Assembly (NCBI RefSeq): GCF_000236405.1
Contig: NC_016621.1
Location: forward strand, 533,001 to 597,000
Source of the DNA: Blattabacterium sp. (Cryptocercus punctulatus) str. Cpu
GTDB taxonomy: Bacteria > Bacteroidota > Bacteroidia > Flavobacteriales > Blattabacteriaceae
Length of the DNA: 64,000 nt
Reading direction: 5' to 3'
Positions 27,418 through 36,318 of this stretch are shown piece after piece. The notes beneath the pieces are model-generated. The model worked only from the letters and a program-made list of their open reading frames with translations. It was not told the DNA's origin and made no database searches. Position 1 is the stretch's first letter, and every line of letters begins with the position of its first letter. Both the position numbers and the translations under genes were made by a program.

Positions 27418-28887
27418 TTATATTGGTATTTTTGGTATAGAAGATGAAAATTTTAAATTTAATTTTTCTATCAATTTATCTACATATTTATTTTTTTTAG
27501 ATAGAAAATTATATTGTTCTTTTGGAAAATTGTTTAATTTTTTTGTTAAAGTTTTAAATTTTAAATGAGGGTTATTTAATTTTTTCCGTAAATATTTTAT
27601 AAAATATGCTTGGATTAAAAAAAACTCCCTATTTTCTAATTTTGAAGGAATTATTAAAATTATTCTACTTTCAAAAATTTGGAATTGTATTTTATTTTTT
27701 AATAAATTTAAATAAATTGGATTTATTTTTTCGGAAATTTTTTGTATAAAAATTTTCCAATTTTCTTTTAAAAATTGAATTTTTTTATTTTTTAATTCAG
27801 AAGTATACCGATTGAAATTCCATTTATAAAAATAAAAACCATTAACTAATTGTATTAAATAGATTTCTATTATTAATCTAGAATTTTTACTCAAAATCGA
27901 TTCCTTTTCCATATTATGACAAATCATTAAAGCTTTAATTAAAAAAGAAGAAGATAATTTTTTTGATTGTTTTATATAAGATTGTATAATAGTTTTATTT
28001 TTATATTTTAAAAGAAATATGGTATCAGTATTTTTAGATAATAATAAATTTCTAAAATGATTGGTTAATCCACTTATAAAAATGGTGACTGATACTCCAT
28101 TTTTGAAAATTTGATTTAATAATATTAATATTTTAGATATTTTTTCATTTAATAGATAATCAATCATATTAAAATAGTAATCTATATCCAAAATACCTAG
28201 TTTTTCCATTACTAATTGTTTAGAAATTTTTTTTTTTTCATAAAAAGTAAGTCGATCAAAAGTAGAAAGAGCTTTACTAATTGAACCATTTCCATATTGA
28301 GAAATGAGAAATAAAGCTTCCTTTTCTATTTGAATACATTCTTTTTCCGAAATTTTTTTCAAAAAAAAATAAATTTCTTTTAAAGAAATTTGTTTAAAGT
28401 TATAAACTTGACTATGTAAAATAATGGAATCAATAATTTCATTATTTTCTGAACAACAGAAAATTAATAATACATGTGAAGGAAGTTTTTCAATACTTTT
28501 TAAAAGTAAGTTCAAAGATTCTTGAGAAAATAAATGAATATCATTTATGATAAGTATTTTATACTTTCCTTTTTTTGGATATACAAAAATTTTTCTTATT
28601 TTTTCAAAAATAAATTCTATTGGATGATTAAAAATTCCACTAATTTCAAAAACATTCAAGTATCCTCCTTCTGAAAAAGAATTTAATTCATTGGATAAAA
28701 TTTTCGCACAGGTATTTTTTCCAACTCCTTTGGGTCCAAAAAATAATAAAACTTGAGATAAAAAACTATTTTTTATGGCATTTTTTAAAATGATTATAAC
28801 TTCATTTTGACCAATGAGATCATTCCATTTTATAGGCCTATATTTTCTAGTTAATACAGTTTTATATGAAAAAACCTTATTATCCAT
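27418..28887 (-). CDS. dnaX: DNA polymerase III tau/gamma subunit with degenerate ATPase motifs
   Basis: Clamp-loader subunit that connects the replicative polymerase to the sliding-clamp loader, 489 residues. The N-terminus RKYRPIKWNDLIGQNEV is characteristic. The ATPase hallmarks have drifted: Walker A reads GPKGVGKNT (the residue after GK is Asn instead of Ser/Thr), Walker B reads IINDIHLFS where IIDEVHMLS is usual, and the SRC motif that supplies the arginine finger reads LHS. The C-terminal region is lysine-rich and hard to assign. It is 12 bp from the sucC stop. Confidence 0.92.
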   Translation of the reverse strand: MDNKVFSYKTVLTRKYRPIKWNDLIGQNEVIIILKNAIKNSFLSQVLLFFGPKGVGKNTCAKILSNELNSFSEGGYLNVFEISGIFNHPIEFIFEKIRKIFVYPKKGKYKILIINDIHLFSQESLNLLLKSIEKLPSHVLLIFCCSENNEIIDSIILHSQVYNFKQISLKEIYFFLKKISEKECIQIEKEALFLISQYGNGSISKALSTFDRLTFYEKKKISKQLVMEKLGILDIDYYFNMIDYLLNEKISKILILLNQIFKNGVSVTIFISGLTNHFRNLLLSKNTDTIFLLKYKNKTIIQSYIKQSKKLSSSFLIKALMICHNMEKESILSKNSRLIIEIYLIQLVNGFYFYKWNFNRYTSELKNKKIQFLKENWKIFIQKISEKINPIYLNLLKNKIQFQIFESRIILIIPSKLENREFFLIQAYFIKYLRKKLNNPHLKFKTLTKKLNNFPKEQYNFLSKKNKYVDKLIEKLNLKFSSSIPKIPI

Positions 28888-28899
28888 TATTATAATTTA

Positions 28900-30078
28900 C
28901 TAATCCGATAAAATTTCTTTAATTTTATCAGAAGCTTCTTTTAAAGTATAAGTAGAATAAATTGGTAATTTACTAGTATCAAGTTTTTTTTTAGCTATTA
29001 TTTCATTTGTTCCTTGTAAACGAACTACAACGGGTATTTTAATATCATGATCAATATGATGATAGGAATTAATAATTCCTTCTGCAACAGTATCACAACG
29101 AACAATTCCTCCAAAAATATTTATTAATATAACTTGTACCGATGGATCTTTCCATATAAGAAGAAAGGCTTTTTCTACACGTTTTTTATCAGCATCTCCT
29201 CCTATATCTAGAAAATTAGCTGGATCCCCTCCACAAGATTTTATCATATCCATCGTAGCCATAGCTAATCCAGCTCCATTTACCATACAACCTACATTAC
29301 CTTCTAATTTTAGAAAATTCAATTTATATTCAAACGCTTCTATTTCCATAGAATTCTTTTCTTCTCTATCAAATAAATTAGCATATTTTTTTTGACGAAA
29401 TAAGGCATTATCATCTATAATTATTTTTGTGTCTACTGCTATAATTTTATTATCAACAGTATAAATTAAAGGATTTATTTCTAACAATGTAGCATCACAA
29501 GATAAATAAGCATTGTAAAGAGAAATTAAAAAAGAACTTAAGTTTTGTATTCCTAAATTAAATCCAATTTTTCTAGTTTGAAATAGATGTAATCCCCATG
29601 ATGGATCTATTTCTTCTATATATATTTTATCTGGATATTTTTTTGATATATATTCAATATCCATTCCTCCTTCTTTAGAATAAATAATTACATTTTTTTC
29701 TAAATCACGATTTAGCATTATTGATAAATAATATTCTTTAGGAAGATGAGTAGAGAAATAAACATCTTCAGAAATTAAAACTTTATGAACTAATTTACCT
29801 TTTTTTGAAGTTTGTGGAGTGATTAAATAATTTCCTAAAATTTCTTTGGATTTTTTATACACTTCTTCCAAAGAACGTACAATTTTTATTCCTCCACCTT
29901 TTCCACGTCCTCCTGCATGTACTTGTGCTTTAATAACTAAAGATTTTTTATTAGTTTTTTTAAAAACAATTTTTGCAGCTTTTACAGCTTCTTCTGGAGA
30001 AGTAGCAATAATCCCATACGGGACATGAACTGAAAAAGAATTTAATATTTCTTTTCCTTGAAATTCATGTAAATTCAT
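28900..30078 (-). CDS. sucC: succinyl-CoA synthetase beta subunit
   Basis: ADP-forming beta subunit of the TCA-cycle enzyme that interconverts succinyl-CoA and succinate. It has 392 residues, full length. It begins MNLHEFQGKEIL with the ATP-grasp segment VIKAQVHAGGRGKGGGIK; the C-terminal part has GAGLAMATMDMIKSCGG, DIGGDADKKRVEKAF and NIFGGIVRCD. The alpha subunit gene sucD is not in the window. It starts divergently from the LolD-type ATPase gene, 103 bp apart, and a TAAATTTA box near 30098-30105 is a weak promoter candidate. Confidence 0.97.
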   Translation of the reverse strand: MNLHEFQGKEILNSFSVHVPYGIIATSPEEAVKAAKIVFKKTNKKSLVIKAQVHAGGRGKGGGIKIVRSLEEVYKKSKEILGNYLITPQTSKKGKLVHKVLISEDVYFSTHLPKEYYLSIMLNRDLEKNVIIYSKEGGMDIEYISKKYPDKIYIEEIDPSWGLHLFQTRKIGFNLGIQNLSSFLISLYNAYLSCDATLLEINPLIYTVDNKIIAVDTKIIIDDNALFRQKKYANLFDREEKNSMEIEAFEYKLNFLKLEGNVGCMVNGAGLAMATMDMIKSCGGDPANFLDIGGDADKKRVEKAFLLIWKDPSVQVILINIFGGIVRCDTVAEGIINSYHHIDHDIKIPVVVRLQGTNEIIAKKKLDTSKLPIYSTYTLKEASDKIKEILSD

Positions 30079-30181
30079 TTAGAATATTTTTTAAAAGTAA
30101 ATTTAAACTAAAATTAGTTTTTTTTTGAAAAGTTTTGTATAGTTTATTAATAATAATATGATTAAATTTACATAAAACTTT

Positions 30182-30850
30182 ATGGTTCAATCTAAAAATA
30201 TTTATAAATTATTTGGAAAAAGAGAAATTTTGAAAGGAGTAAATCTTAGAGTTAAAACCGGAAATATAGTATGTATATTAGGTGAATCTGGATCTGGAAA
30301 AAGTACTTTATTACATATCCTGGGAACTTTAGAAAATCCTACTTTTAAAAAAAATAAAAAAACGGTTTTAAAAATAGATGGAGAAAACGTATTGTCTATT
30401 ACGGAAAAAAAATTATCCATTATTAGAAATGAAAAAATTGGATTTATATTTCAAACCCCCCAACTTTTTCCTGAATTTACAGCATTAGAAAATGTTTTTT
30501 TGCCAATTTTGATAAAAATAAGGAATCAAAAAAAATGTAAAAAAAAAGCAAAAAAATTATTGAATAAATTGAATATTTCTCAATATGAGAACTCAAAACC
30601 TGAAGAATTATCTGGAGGTCAAAAACAAAGGATATGTATTGCAAGAGCATTAATTAATGATCCGAAAATAATTTTTGCGGATGAACCTTCAGGAAACTTG
30701 GATATAAAAAATGCTAATAAATTACACAATTTTTTTTTTTCTCTAAAAGAAGAATTTAAACAAACTTTTTTAATTGTAACACATAATCTAAAATTAGCAG
30801 ATATGGCAGATGAAAAATTAAAAATAGAAAATGGAATAGTAATAAATTAA
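30182..30850 (+). CDS. lolD: LolD-type ABC transporter ATPase
   Basis: ABC ATPase, 222 residues, of the LolD/MacB family that powers lipoprotein release from the inner membrane. Walker A GESGSGKST, Q-loop FIFQTPQL, signature LSGGQKQR, Walker B IIFADEPSG and the switch histidine in VTHNLKL are all intact. No permease (LolC/LolE) gene is next to it, so the partner must be elsewhere; a FtsX- or MacB-type partner cannot be excluded from sequence alone. The esterase gene follows after 5 bp. Confidence 0.85.
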   Translation: MVQSKNIYKLFGKREILKGVNLRVKTGNIVCILGESGSGKSTLLHILGTLENPTFKKNKKTVLKIDGENVLSITEKKLSIIRNEKIGFIFQTPQLFPEFTALENVFLPILIKIRNQKKCKKKAKKLLNKLNISQYENSKPEELSGGQKQRICIARALINDPKIIFADEPSGNLDIKNANKLHNFFFSLKEEFKQTFLIVTHNLKLADMADEKLKIENGIVIN

Positions 30851-30855
30851 AAAAA

Positions 30856-31521
30856 ATGCTTTTAAATAAACTTTCTATTAAACATATTATCAAAAAACCA
30901 AGAATATTGAATAAATATCCAGCTCCTCTTTTTTTAATGATTCATGGATATGGAAGTAATGAAAATGATCTTTTTTCTTTTCAAAAAGATATTCCAGAAA
31001 ATTTTTTTATAATTAGTATTCAAGGATGTTATTCTTTTGGTTCAGATAAATATTCATGGTATGATATCGATTTTTCTAATAAAGATCGATTTATTAATAT
31101 TGACCAGGCTAAAAAAACTATTGAAAAAATATCTTTTTTTATAGATGAAGCTATTAAAGAATATAAATTAAATCAAAGTCAAGTATGGTTATGTGGATTT
31201 AGCCAAGGAGCTATTCTTAGTTATGGTATTGCTTTCAAAAAACCTGAAAAAGTAAAAAAAGTTATTGCTTTAAGTGGATATTTAGAAAAAAAACTTTTAC
31301 CAAAAAATATGAATTCTTCTTATATAGATTTAAAATTTTTTATTTCTCATGGAAAATATGATACTATTTGTCCTATAAATTTAGTAAAAAAAGGAATTAA
31401 TTTTCTTAAAAATAAAAAAATACTTTCTTTACAATATAAAGAATACGATTCTGGCCATTCTTTAAACAGTTATAATTATCAAGATATCATTAATTGGATA
31501 AAAAAAAATCAATCTTTTTAA
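30856..31521 (+). CDS. alpha/beta hydrolase, phospholipase/carboxylesterase family
   Basis: Serine esterase of the alpha/beta hydrolase fold, 221 residues, no signal sequence. The catalytic triad is visible: serine in the elbow GFSQGA, aspartate in HGKYDTICP, histidine in DSGHSLN. LFLMIHGYGSNENDLFSF gives the oxyanion region. It resembles the YpfH/carboxylesterase group that hydrolyses short esters or lysophospholipids; the natural substrate cannot be told. It lies between the LolD-type ATPase and a TPR membrane protein in one tightly spaced unit. Confidence 0.88.
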   Translation: MLLNKLSIKHIIKKPRILNKYPAPLFLMIHGYGSNENDLFSFQKDIPENFFIISIQGCYSFGSDKYSWYDIDFSNKDRFINIDQAKKTIEKISFFIDEAIKEYKLNQSQVWLCGFSQGAILSYGIAFKKPEKVKKVIALSGYLEKKLLPKNMNSSYIDLKFFISHGKYDTICPINLVKKGINFLKNKKILSLQYKEYDSGHSLNSYNYQDIINWIKKNQSF

Positions 31522-31528
31522 TAAAAAT

Positions 31529-32092
31529 TTGATGCAAAAATCCACGAAAATACTTTTCTCCTTATTTATTTTTATAGGATCTATTTATTTTTTTTGGAAT
31601 AAAAATTATTTATTGGGAATTATACTAATTATTTTTGGCTTATTTCCTATTTTTTTTTATTTCAGGAATGAATTTTTATTATTAGCCTTTTTTAAAATAA
31701 AAAAAAAAAATATGAAAGGATTAAAGAAGTCATTAGACTGTATAAAAAATCCAAAATTACAATTGACAAAAAATCAAATGGGCTATTATTATTTTCTTCT
31801 TGGAATTTTATATTCAGAATCCAATATTCATAAATCGGAAAATTATATGCAAAAAGCTATAGATTTTGGATTAAAATTTAAGCAAAATATAGCAATAGCT
31901 AAATTAAACTTAGCAATATATTCTTTATCAATAGGAAATAAAAAAAAAGCTGAACTATTGTTGTCAGAAGCAAAAAAAATGGATATAAGAGGATTATTGC
32001 ATGATCAAATTCAAATAATAAAAATACAAATGAAAAAAATGAATCTAGGAGATAAACAAAATCCTTATATTAGAAAAAATTATTTAAAATAA
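31529..32092 (+). CDS. membrane protein with TPR-like repeats, function unknown
   Basis: I do not recognise a named family. The 187-residue protein has two hydrophobic segments at the N-terminus (about 8-25 and 28-50), then a helical region. The segments GYYYFLLGILYSESNIHKSE and KLNLAIYSLSIGNKKKAELL look like tetratricopeptide repeats. A membrane-anchored scaffold is plausible. It is 7 bp from the esterase gene, so the three plus-strand genes from 30182 are probably one transcript, ending in a small inverted repeat at 32151-32175. Confidence 0.75.
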   Translation: MMQKSTKILFSLFIFIGSIYFFWNKNYLLGIILIIFGLFPIFFYFRNEFLLLAFFKIKKKNMKGLKKSLDCIKNPKLQLTKNQMGYYYFLLGILYSESNIHKSENYMQKAIDFGLKFKQNIAIAKLNLAIYSLSIGNKKKAELLLSEAKKMDIRGLLHDQIQIIKIQMKKMNLGDKQNPYIRKNYLK

Positions 32093-32150
32093 ATATATAA
32101 AAACCATAATTATTTATATTAAACCAATCAATTATCCTTTATTATTTTGA

Positions 32151-32175
32151 ATAAAATTATATCTAATAATTTTAT
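32151..32175. terminator. 10-bp inverted repeat between convergent genes
   Basis: Arms 32151-32160 and 32166-32175 are exactly complementary with a 5-nt loop, in the gap between the plus-strand TPR gene and the minus-strand sucB. The position suits a shared terminator, but the stem is AT-only and weak. The rest of the 141-bp gap shows nothing else. Confidence 0.35.
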
Positions 32176-32233
32176 AAATTCTTCTATCTGAAACTTTTTT
32201 TTCATAGAAAAAATATTGTTTTTATTATAATAA

Positions 32234-33478
32234 TTATAACTCCAATATTTTAGGAATATTTTTTTCATTTTTTCCCATTAAAAATTTTATTGGATTTTCT
32301 ATTGATTCTTTGACAGATACTAAAAATCCAACAGCTTCCTTCCCATCAATTATTCTATGATCATAAGATAAAGATAAATACATTATTGGACGGATTTCGA
32401 TAGATTTATTAATAACTACTGGCCTTTCTACTATTTTATGCATTCCTAAAATAGCGCTTTGTGGTGGATTTATTATTGGAGTAGAGAGCATAGATCCAAA
32501 TATACCACCATTAGTAATAGTAAAAGTTCCTCCTTCCATTTCATCTATAGATATTTTTCCATTTCGAACACGTGTAGATAATCTACTAATTTCTTGTTCT
32601 ATACCACGAAAAGATAAATGTTCTGCATTTCTAATTACAGGTACCATCAATCCTTTTGGTCCTGATATAGCAATACTAATATCACAATATTCAAAATTAA
32701 TTTTTTGTTCTCCATTTATTATGGCATTAATATCTGGGTATATATGTATTCCTCTAATACAAGAAATAGTAAAAAAAGACATAAATCCTAAATTAACTCC
32801 ATGTTTTTCCTTAAAAATACTTTTGTATTTTTTTCTTATTAAAAAAACTTCCTGCATATTAACTTCATTAAAAGTAGTTAGCATGGCCGTTTTATTTTTT
32901 ACAGAAACCAATCTTTCAGATAGTTTTCTTCTAAGAGAAGAAAGAGGAGTCACTCTTGTTGAACGATATATTGGAGTAGGTTTTTTTTCTATAAAAGAAT
33001 GGTAATTTATATCATCATTAGTATTAGTATCAATACAATCTTTTTTTGTAATTCTTCCATTTTTTCCCGTTCCTTTAATAGATTCTATAGGAATATTTTT
33101 TTCTTTCAATATTTTTTTTGATGCTGGAGAAGGCCAGTTTTTATTATCAGAAATTATTTCCTTTTTTTTATTTTTATTAATCTTATCTATTTTTTTTTCA
33201 GGATATAGTTGTTTATATTTTTTCTCATAAGTTTCTTTTTTTTTAGAAGTATCTATAGTACAGAGAATATCCCCAACTTTTATTTTTTTTCCTTTTTTTC
33301 CAATCAAGGTAATTATACCATTTTCCTCTGCAGAAACTTCTAAAGTTGCTTTATCTGAATCTAATTCAGCTATTAACTGATTTTTGGATACATAATCTCC
33401 ATCTTTAACTAGCCATGAGGTAACTTCTAATTCTGTAATTGATTCTCCTGGTGAAGGTGTCTTTACTTTTATTATCAT
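32234..33478 (-). CDS. sucB: 2-oxoglutarate dehydrogenase E2 (dihydrolipoyl succinyltransferase)
   Basis: E2 core of the 2-oxoglutarate dehydrogenase complex, 414 residues. Domains in order: lipoyl domain with the modified lysine in ELDSDKATLEV (near residue 43); a lysine-rich linker; the E1/E3-binding domain with PSPASKKILKEKNIP and GTGKNGRITKKD; the catalytic acyltransferase domain with SLSYDHRIIDG, where His and Asp are catalytic. It follows sucA by 40 bp on the same strand and so is very probably co-transcribed. E3 (lpdA) is not in the window. Confidence 0.96.
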   Translation of the reverse strand: MIIKVKTPSPGESITELEVTSWLVKDGDYVSKNQLIAELDSDKATLEVSAEENGIITLIGKKGKKIKVGDILCTIDTSKKKETYEKKYKQLYPEKKIDKINKNKKKEIISDNKNWPSPASKKILKEKNIPIESIKGTGKNGRITKKDCIDTNTNDDINYHSFIEKKPTPIYRSTRVTPLSSLRRKLSERLVSVKNKTAMLTTFNEVNMQEVFLIRKKYKSIFKEKHGVNLGFMSFFTISCIRGIHIYPDINAIINGEQKINFEYCDISIAISGPKGLMVPVIRNAEHLSFRGIEQEISRLSTRVRNGKISIDEMEGGTFTITNGGIFGSMLSTPIINPPQSAILGMHKIVERPVVINKSIEIRPIMYLSLSYDHRIIDGKEAVGFLVSVKESIENPIKFLMGKNEKNIPKILEL

Positions 33479-33518
33479 AGATAATTTAAATTTTAAGTAT
33501 TATTTTATAATTTTAAAA

Positions 33519-36251
33519 TTATAGAAATGCCTTTTCTAATATTTTATTTTGAATGTTTAAAAAATCTATATAAGATCCTGTAGATGTACTAGAATTTTCC
33601 GATGGTGCTATTAAATTAAATGAAAGACTATTTCCTATTTTTCTAAAAATAAAACTCCACAATCCCATATTTTCTGGTTCTTCTTGTATCCAAAAGACTT
33701 TTTTTTTATTTTTGTATTTATTAAATAATTCTATAATTTTTTTATTTTTTAAAGGATAAATTTGTTCTATACGAATTATAGATGTTATTTCATCCTTAAT
33801 AGATTCTTTTTTCTTTAGTAAATCATAATATATTTTTCCAGAACAAAAAATTAATCTTGTTACTTTATTAATATCTATAACTGAAGTATCGTCCAAAATT
33901 TCTTGAAATTTTCCTTCAGAAAGTTCATCCATTTTTGATATACATTTTGGATGACGAAGTAAACTTTTAGGAGTAAAAATTACAAGTGGTTTTCGAAAAC
34001 TTAGTTTCATTTGTCTTCTCAAAAGATGATAAAAATTAGCCGGAGTAGTACAGTTAACTAAAAATAAATTATTGTTAGCACAAAGTTGTAAATAACGTTC
34101 AATACGTGCAGATGAATGTTCTGGCCCTTGGCCTTCGTATCCATGAGGAAGTAGCATTACAATTCCATTTTTAATTTTCCATTTATCCTCTCCAGAGGAG
34201 ATATACTGATCTATAATAATTTGTCCTCCATTTCCAAAATCACCAAATTGAGCTTCCCATAAAGTTAAAGTATAAGGAGATAACATAGCATATCCATATT
34301 CAAAACCTAAAACTCCATATTCGGAAAGTGGAGAATTGTAAACTTGCATTTTTCCTTGTCCTATTCGAATATGATTAAGCAAAAAAATATCCTCTTCATT
34401 TTCAGTTTTTACAATGGTATGTCTTTGAGAAAAAGTACCTCTGATAACATCTTCTCCTGATAGACGAATATTAAATCCTTCATCTAAAAGTGTCCCATAG
34501 GATAGTAACTCTGCCATACTCCAATCTACTAATTTTTTTTTAATCATTTCTAATCTTTGTTGAAAGATAAATTTCGTTTTTTTAAAAAAAATTTTATCCG
34601 TAGGAAGAGTAAAAATTTTATTAGAAATATCTATAAGTCTTTCAATGGAAAATTGAGTATTTACTTTCTTAAAAATTTCATTAGTTTTAGAAGGAAAATT
34701 TTTCCATTCTTCTTCTAAAAATGAATTTAGAATATTCCATTTAATAGTTTTTGATTCATCAAATCCTATATTGAGAATTTTTTCATATTTTTTTTCCATT
34801 TTTTGGATTTCAATTGAATTAATGACTCCTTCTTTTTCTAATTTTTCTTTATATAAATTATATGAGTTTATATGTTTGGAAATAACTTTATATAAAGAAG
34901 GTTGAGTAAAACGAGGTTCATCGCCTTCATTATGTCCATATTTTCTATATCCAAGTAAATCTATGAAAATATCTTCATGATAATGCATTCTAAAATCTAC
35001 CGCAAAATGAATTGCTCGAATAACAGATTCTATATCATCCGCATTAATATGTAATACTGGAGAAAGAATTACTTTTGCTATATCTGTGCAATAGTGGCTA
35101 GAACGTCCTTCTGTAATATTGGTAGTAAATCCAATTTGATTATTAATTACAATGTGAATTGTACCTCCTGTTTTATAACCTTTTAATTTAGATAATTGTA
35201 TCACTTCGTATACAATTCCTTGGCCGGATAAAGAGGCATCTCCATGAATAAGAATGGGAACTATTTTTTCTGAATTACTATTTTGATTATAATCAATATC
35301 TATTTTAGAACGAGTTAGTCCCTCAACAATAGAATTTACTGATTCTAAATGAGATGGATTTGGAACAAGACTTATTTTTATATATTTACCACTGTAAGTT
35401 TTTCTAATTTTTGTAAAACCCAAATGATATTTAACATCACCGGAAAAGTATTTTTCTTTATATTCTTTTTCTTGAAATTCACTGAAAATATGAGAATATT
35501 TTTTTTTAAAAAAATTAGAAAGAATGTTTAAACGGCCTCTATGAGACATACCTACGATAAAATATTCGGTCATATATTTATTGGAAGTATAATCTATCAT
35601 TTCTTCTAATGCAGGTAATATAGATTCATTTCCTTCTATAGAAAATCTTTTTTTTCCTACGAATTTAGTATGAATAAAATTTTCAAAAGTAACTGCTTCA
35701 TTTAATTTTTTTAAAAAAAATTTTTTCTTTTTTTTGGAAAATTCAAATTTTTCTTTTCGAAACCAATTTTCAATCCATTCTATTTTTTTAGTATCCGATA
35801 TGTACATATATTCTATCCCTATAGAATTACAATAAATACTTTTTAGATGTTGAATAATGTTTTTTAAAGTATTTTTTCCAATACCAATTAATTTCCCTGC
35901 TTCAAACGAAATATCAAGTTCTTGTTCAGATAATCCAAAATTTTTTAAATCTAAAGATGGTAAATGGTTTTTCCTTTTTTGTATAGGATTTGTTTTAGTA
36001 AATAAATGACCAATCTTTCGATAAGATTGAATCAAGTTATAAACTAAAAATTCTATATTAGATGTATTAATAACTGGAACATTTAGAGCTTTATTATTAG
36101 TAGATAGTTTATTCATTGTTTCATGAAAATCAAATCCATAAAAAAAAGCACACCAACTAGGTTCTACTGAATTAGGATTTTCTTTATATTTTTTATAAAG
36201 AAATTCGATGTTATGGATATCGTTTAGAAAAGAATATTGATTATCATTCAT
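33519..36251 (-). CDS. sucA: 2-oxoglutarate dehydrogenase E1
   Basis: Thiamine-diphosphate-dependent E1, decarboxylating 2-oxoglutarate in the TCA cycle. It has 910 residues, the usual size. The N-terminal E2-binding segment (YSFLNDIHNIEFLYKKYKEN) is kept. MSHRGRLN and HGDASLSGQG with the downstream NNQIGFTTN form the cofactor and magnesium site; YRKYGHNEGDEP and SHYCTDIAKV are family blocks. Paired with sucB. The thiamine-diphosphate supply is represented here by thiN (61941-62588). Confidence 0.97.
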   Translation of the reverse strand: MNDNQYSFLNDIHNIEFLYKKYKENPNSVEPSWCAFFYGFDFHETMNKLSTNNKALNVPVINTSNIEFLVYNLIQSYRKIGHLFTKTNPIQKRKNHLPSLDLKNFGLSEQELDISFEAGKLIGIGKNTLKNIIQHLKSIYCNSIGIEYMYISDTKKIEWIENWFRKEKFEFSKKKKKFFLKKLNEAVTFENFIHTKFVGKKRFSIEGNESILPALEEMIDYTSNKYMTEYFIVGMSHRGRLNILSNFFKKKYSHIFSEFQEKEYKEKYFSGDVKYHLGFTKIRKTYSGKYIKISLVPNPSHLESVNSIVEGLTRSKIDIDYNQNSNSEKIVPILIHGDASLSGQGIVYEVIQLSKLKGYKTGGTIHIVINNQIGFTTNITEGRSSHYCTDIAKVILSPVLHINADDIESVIRAIHFAVDFRMHYHEDIFIDLLGYRKYGHNEGDEPRFTQPSLYKVISKHINSYNLYKEKLEKEGVINSIEIQKMEKKYEKILNIGFDESKTIKWNILNSFLEEEWKNFPSKTNEIFKKVNTQFSIERLIDISNKIFTLPTDKIFFKKTKFIFQQRLEMIKKKLVDWSMAELLSYGTLLDEGFNIRLSGEDVIRGTFSQRHTIVKTENEEDIFLLNHIRIGQGKMQVYNSPLSEYGVLGFEYGYAMLSPYTLTLWEAQFGDFGNGGQIIIDQYISSGEDKWKIKNGIVMLLPHGYEGQGPEHSSARIERYLQLCANNNLFLVNCTTPANFYHLLRRQMKLSFRKPLVIFTPKSLLRHPKCISKMDELSEGKFQEILDDTSVIDINKVTRLIFCSGKIYYDLLKKKESIKDEITSIIRIEQIYPLKNKKIIELFNKYKNKKKVFWIQEEPENMGLWSFIFRKIGNSLSFNLIAPSENSSTSTGSYIDFLNIQNKILEKAFL

Positions 36252-36318
36252 ATGAAAATTTTTATCTAAAAAAATTTATCAAATTTAAACAAATTAAAAA
36301 AATCTCTCAAAAATAAAT

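Noticed and set aside
27418-28887. Missing zinc-binding cysteines in DnaX as a symbiont-specific loss
   Set aside because: As I recall, flavobacterial DnaX proteins already lack that zinc module, so it is probably a lineage trait; only the ATPase motif changes were reported.
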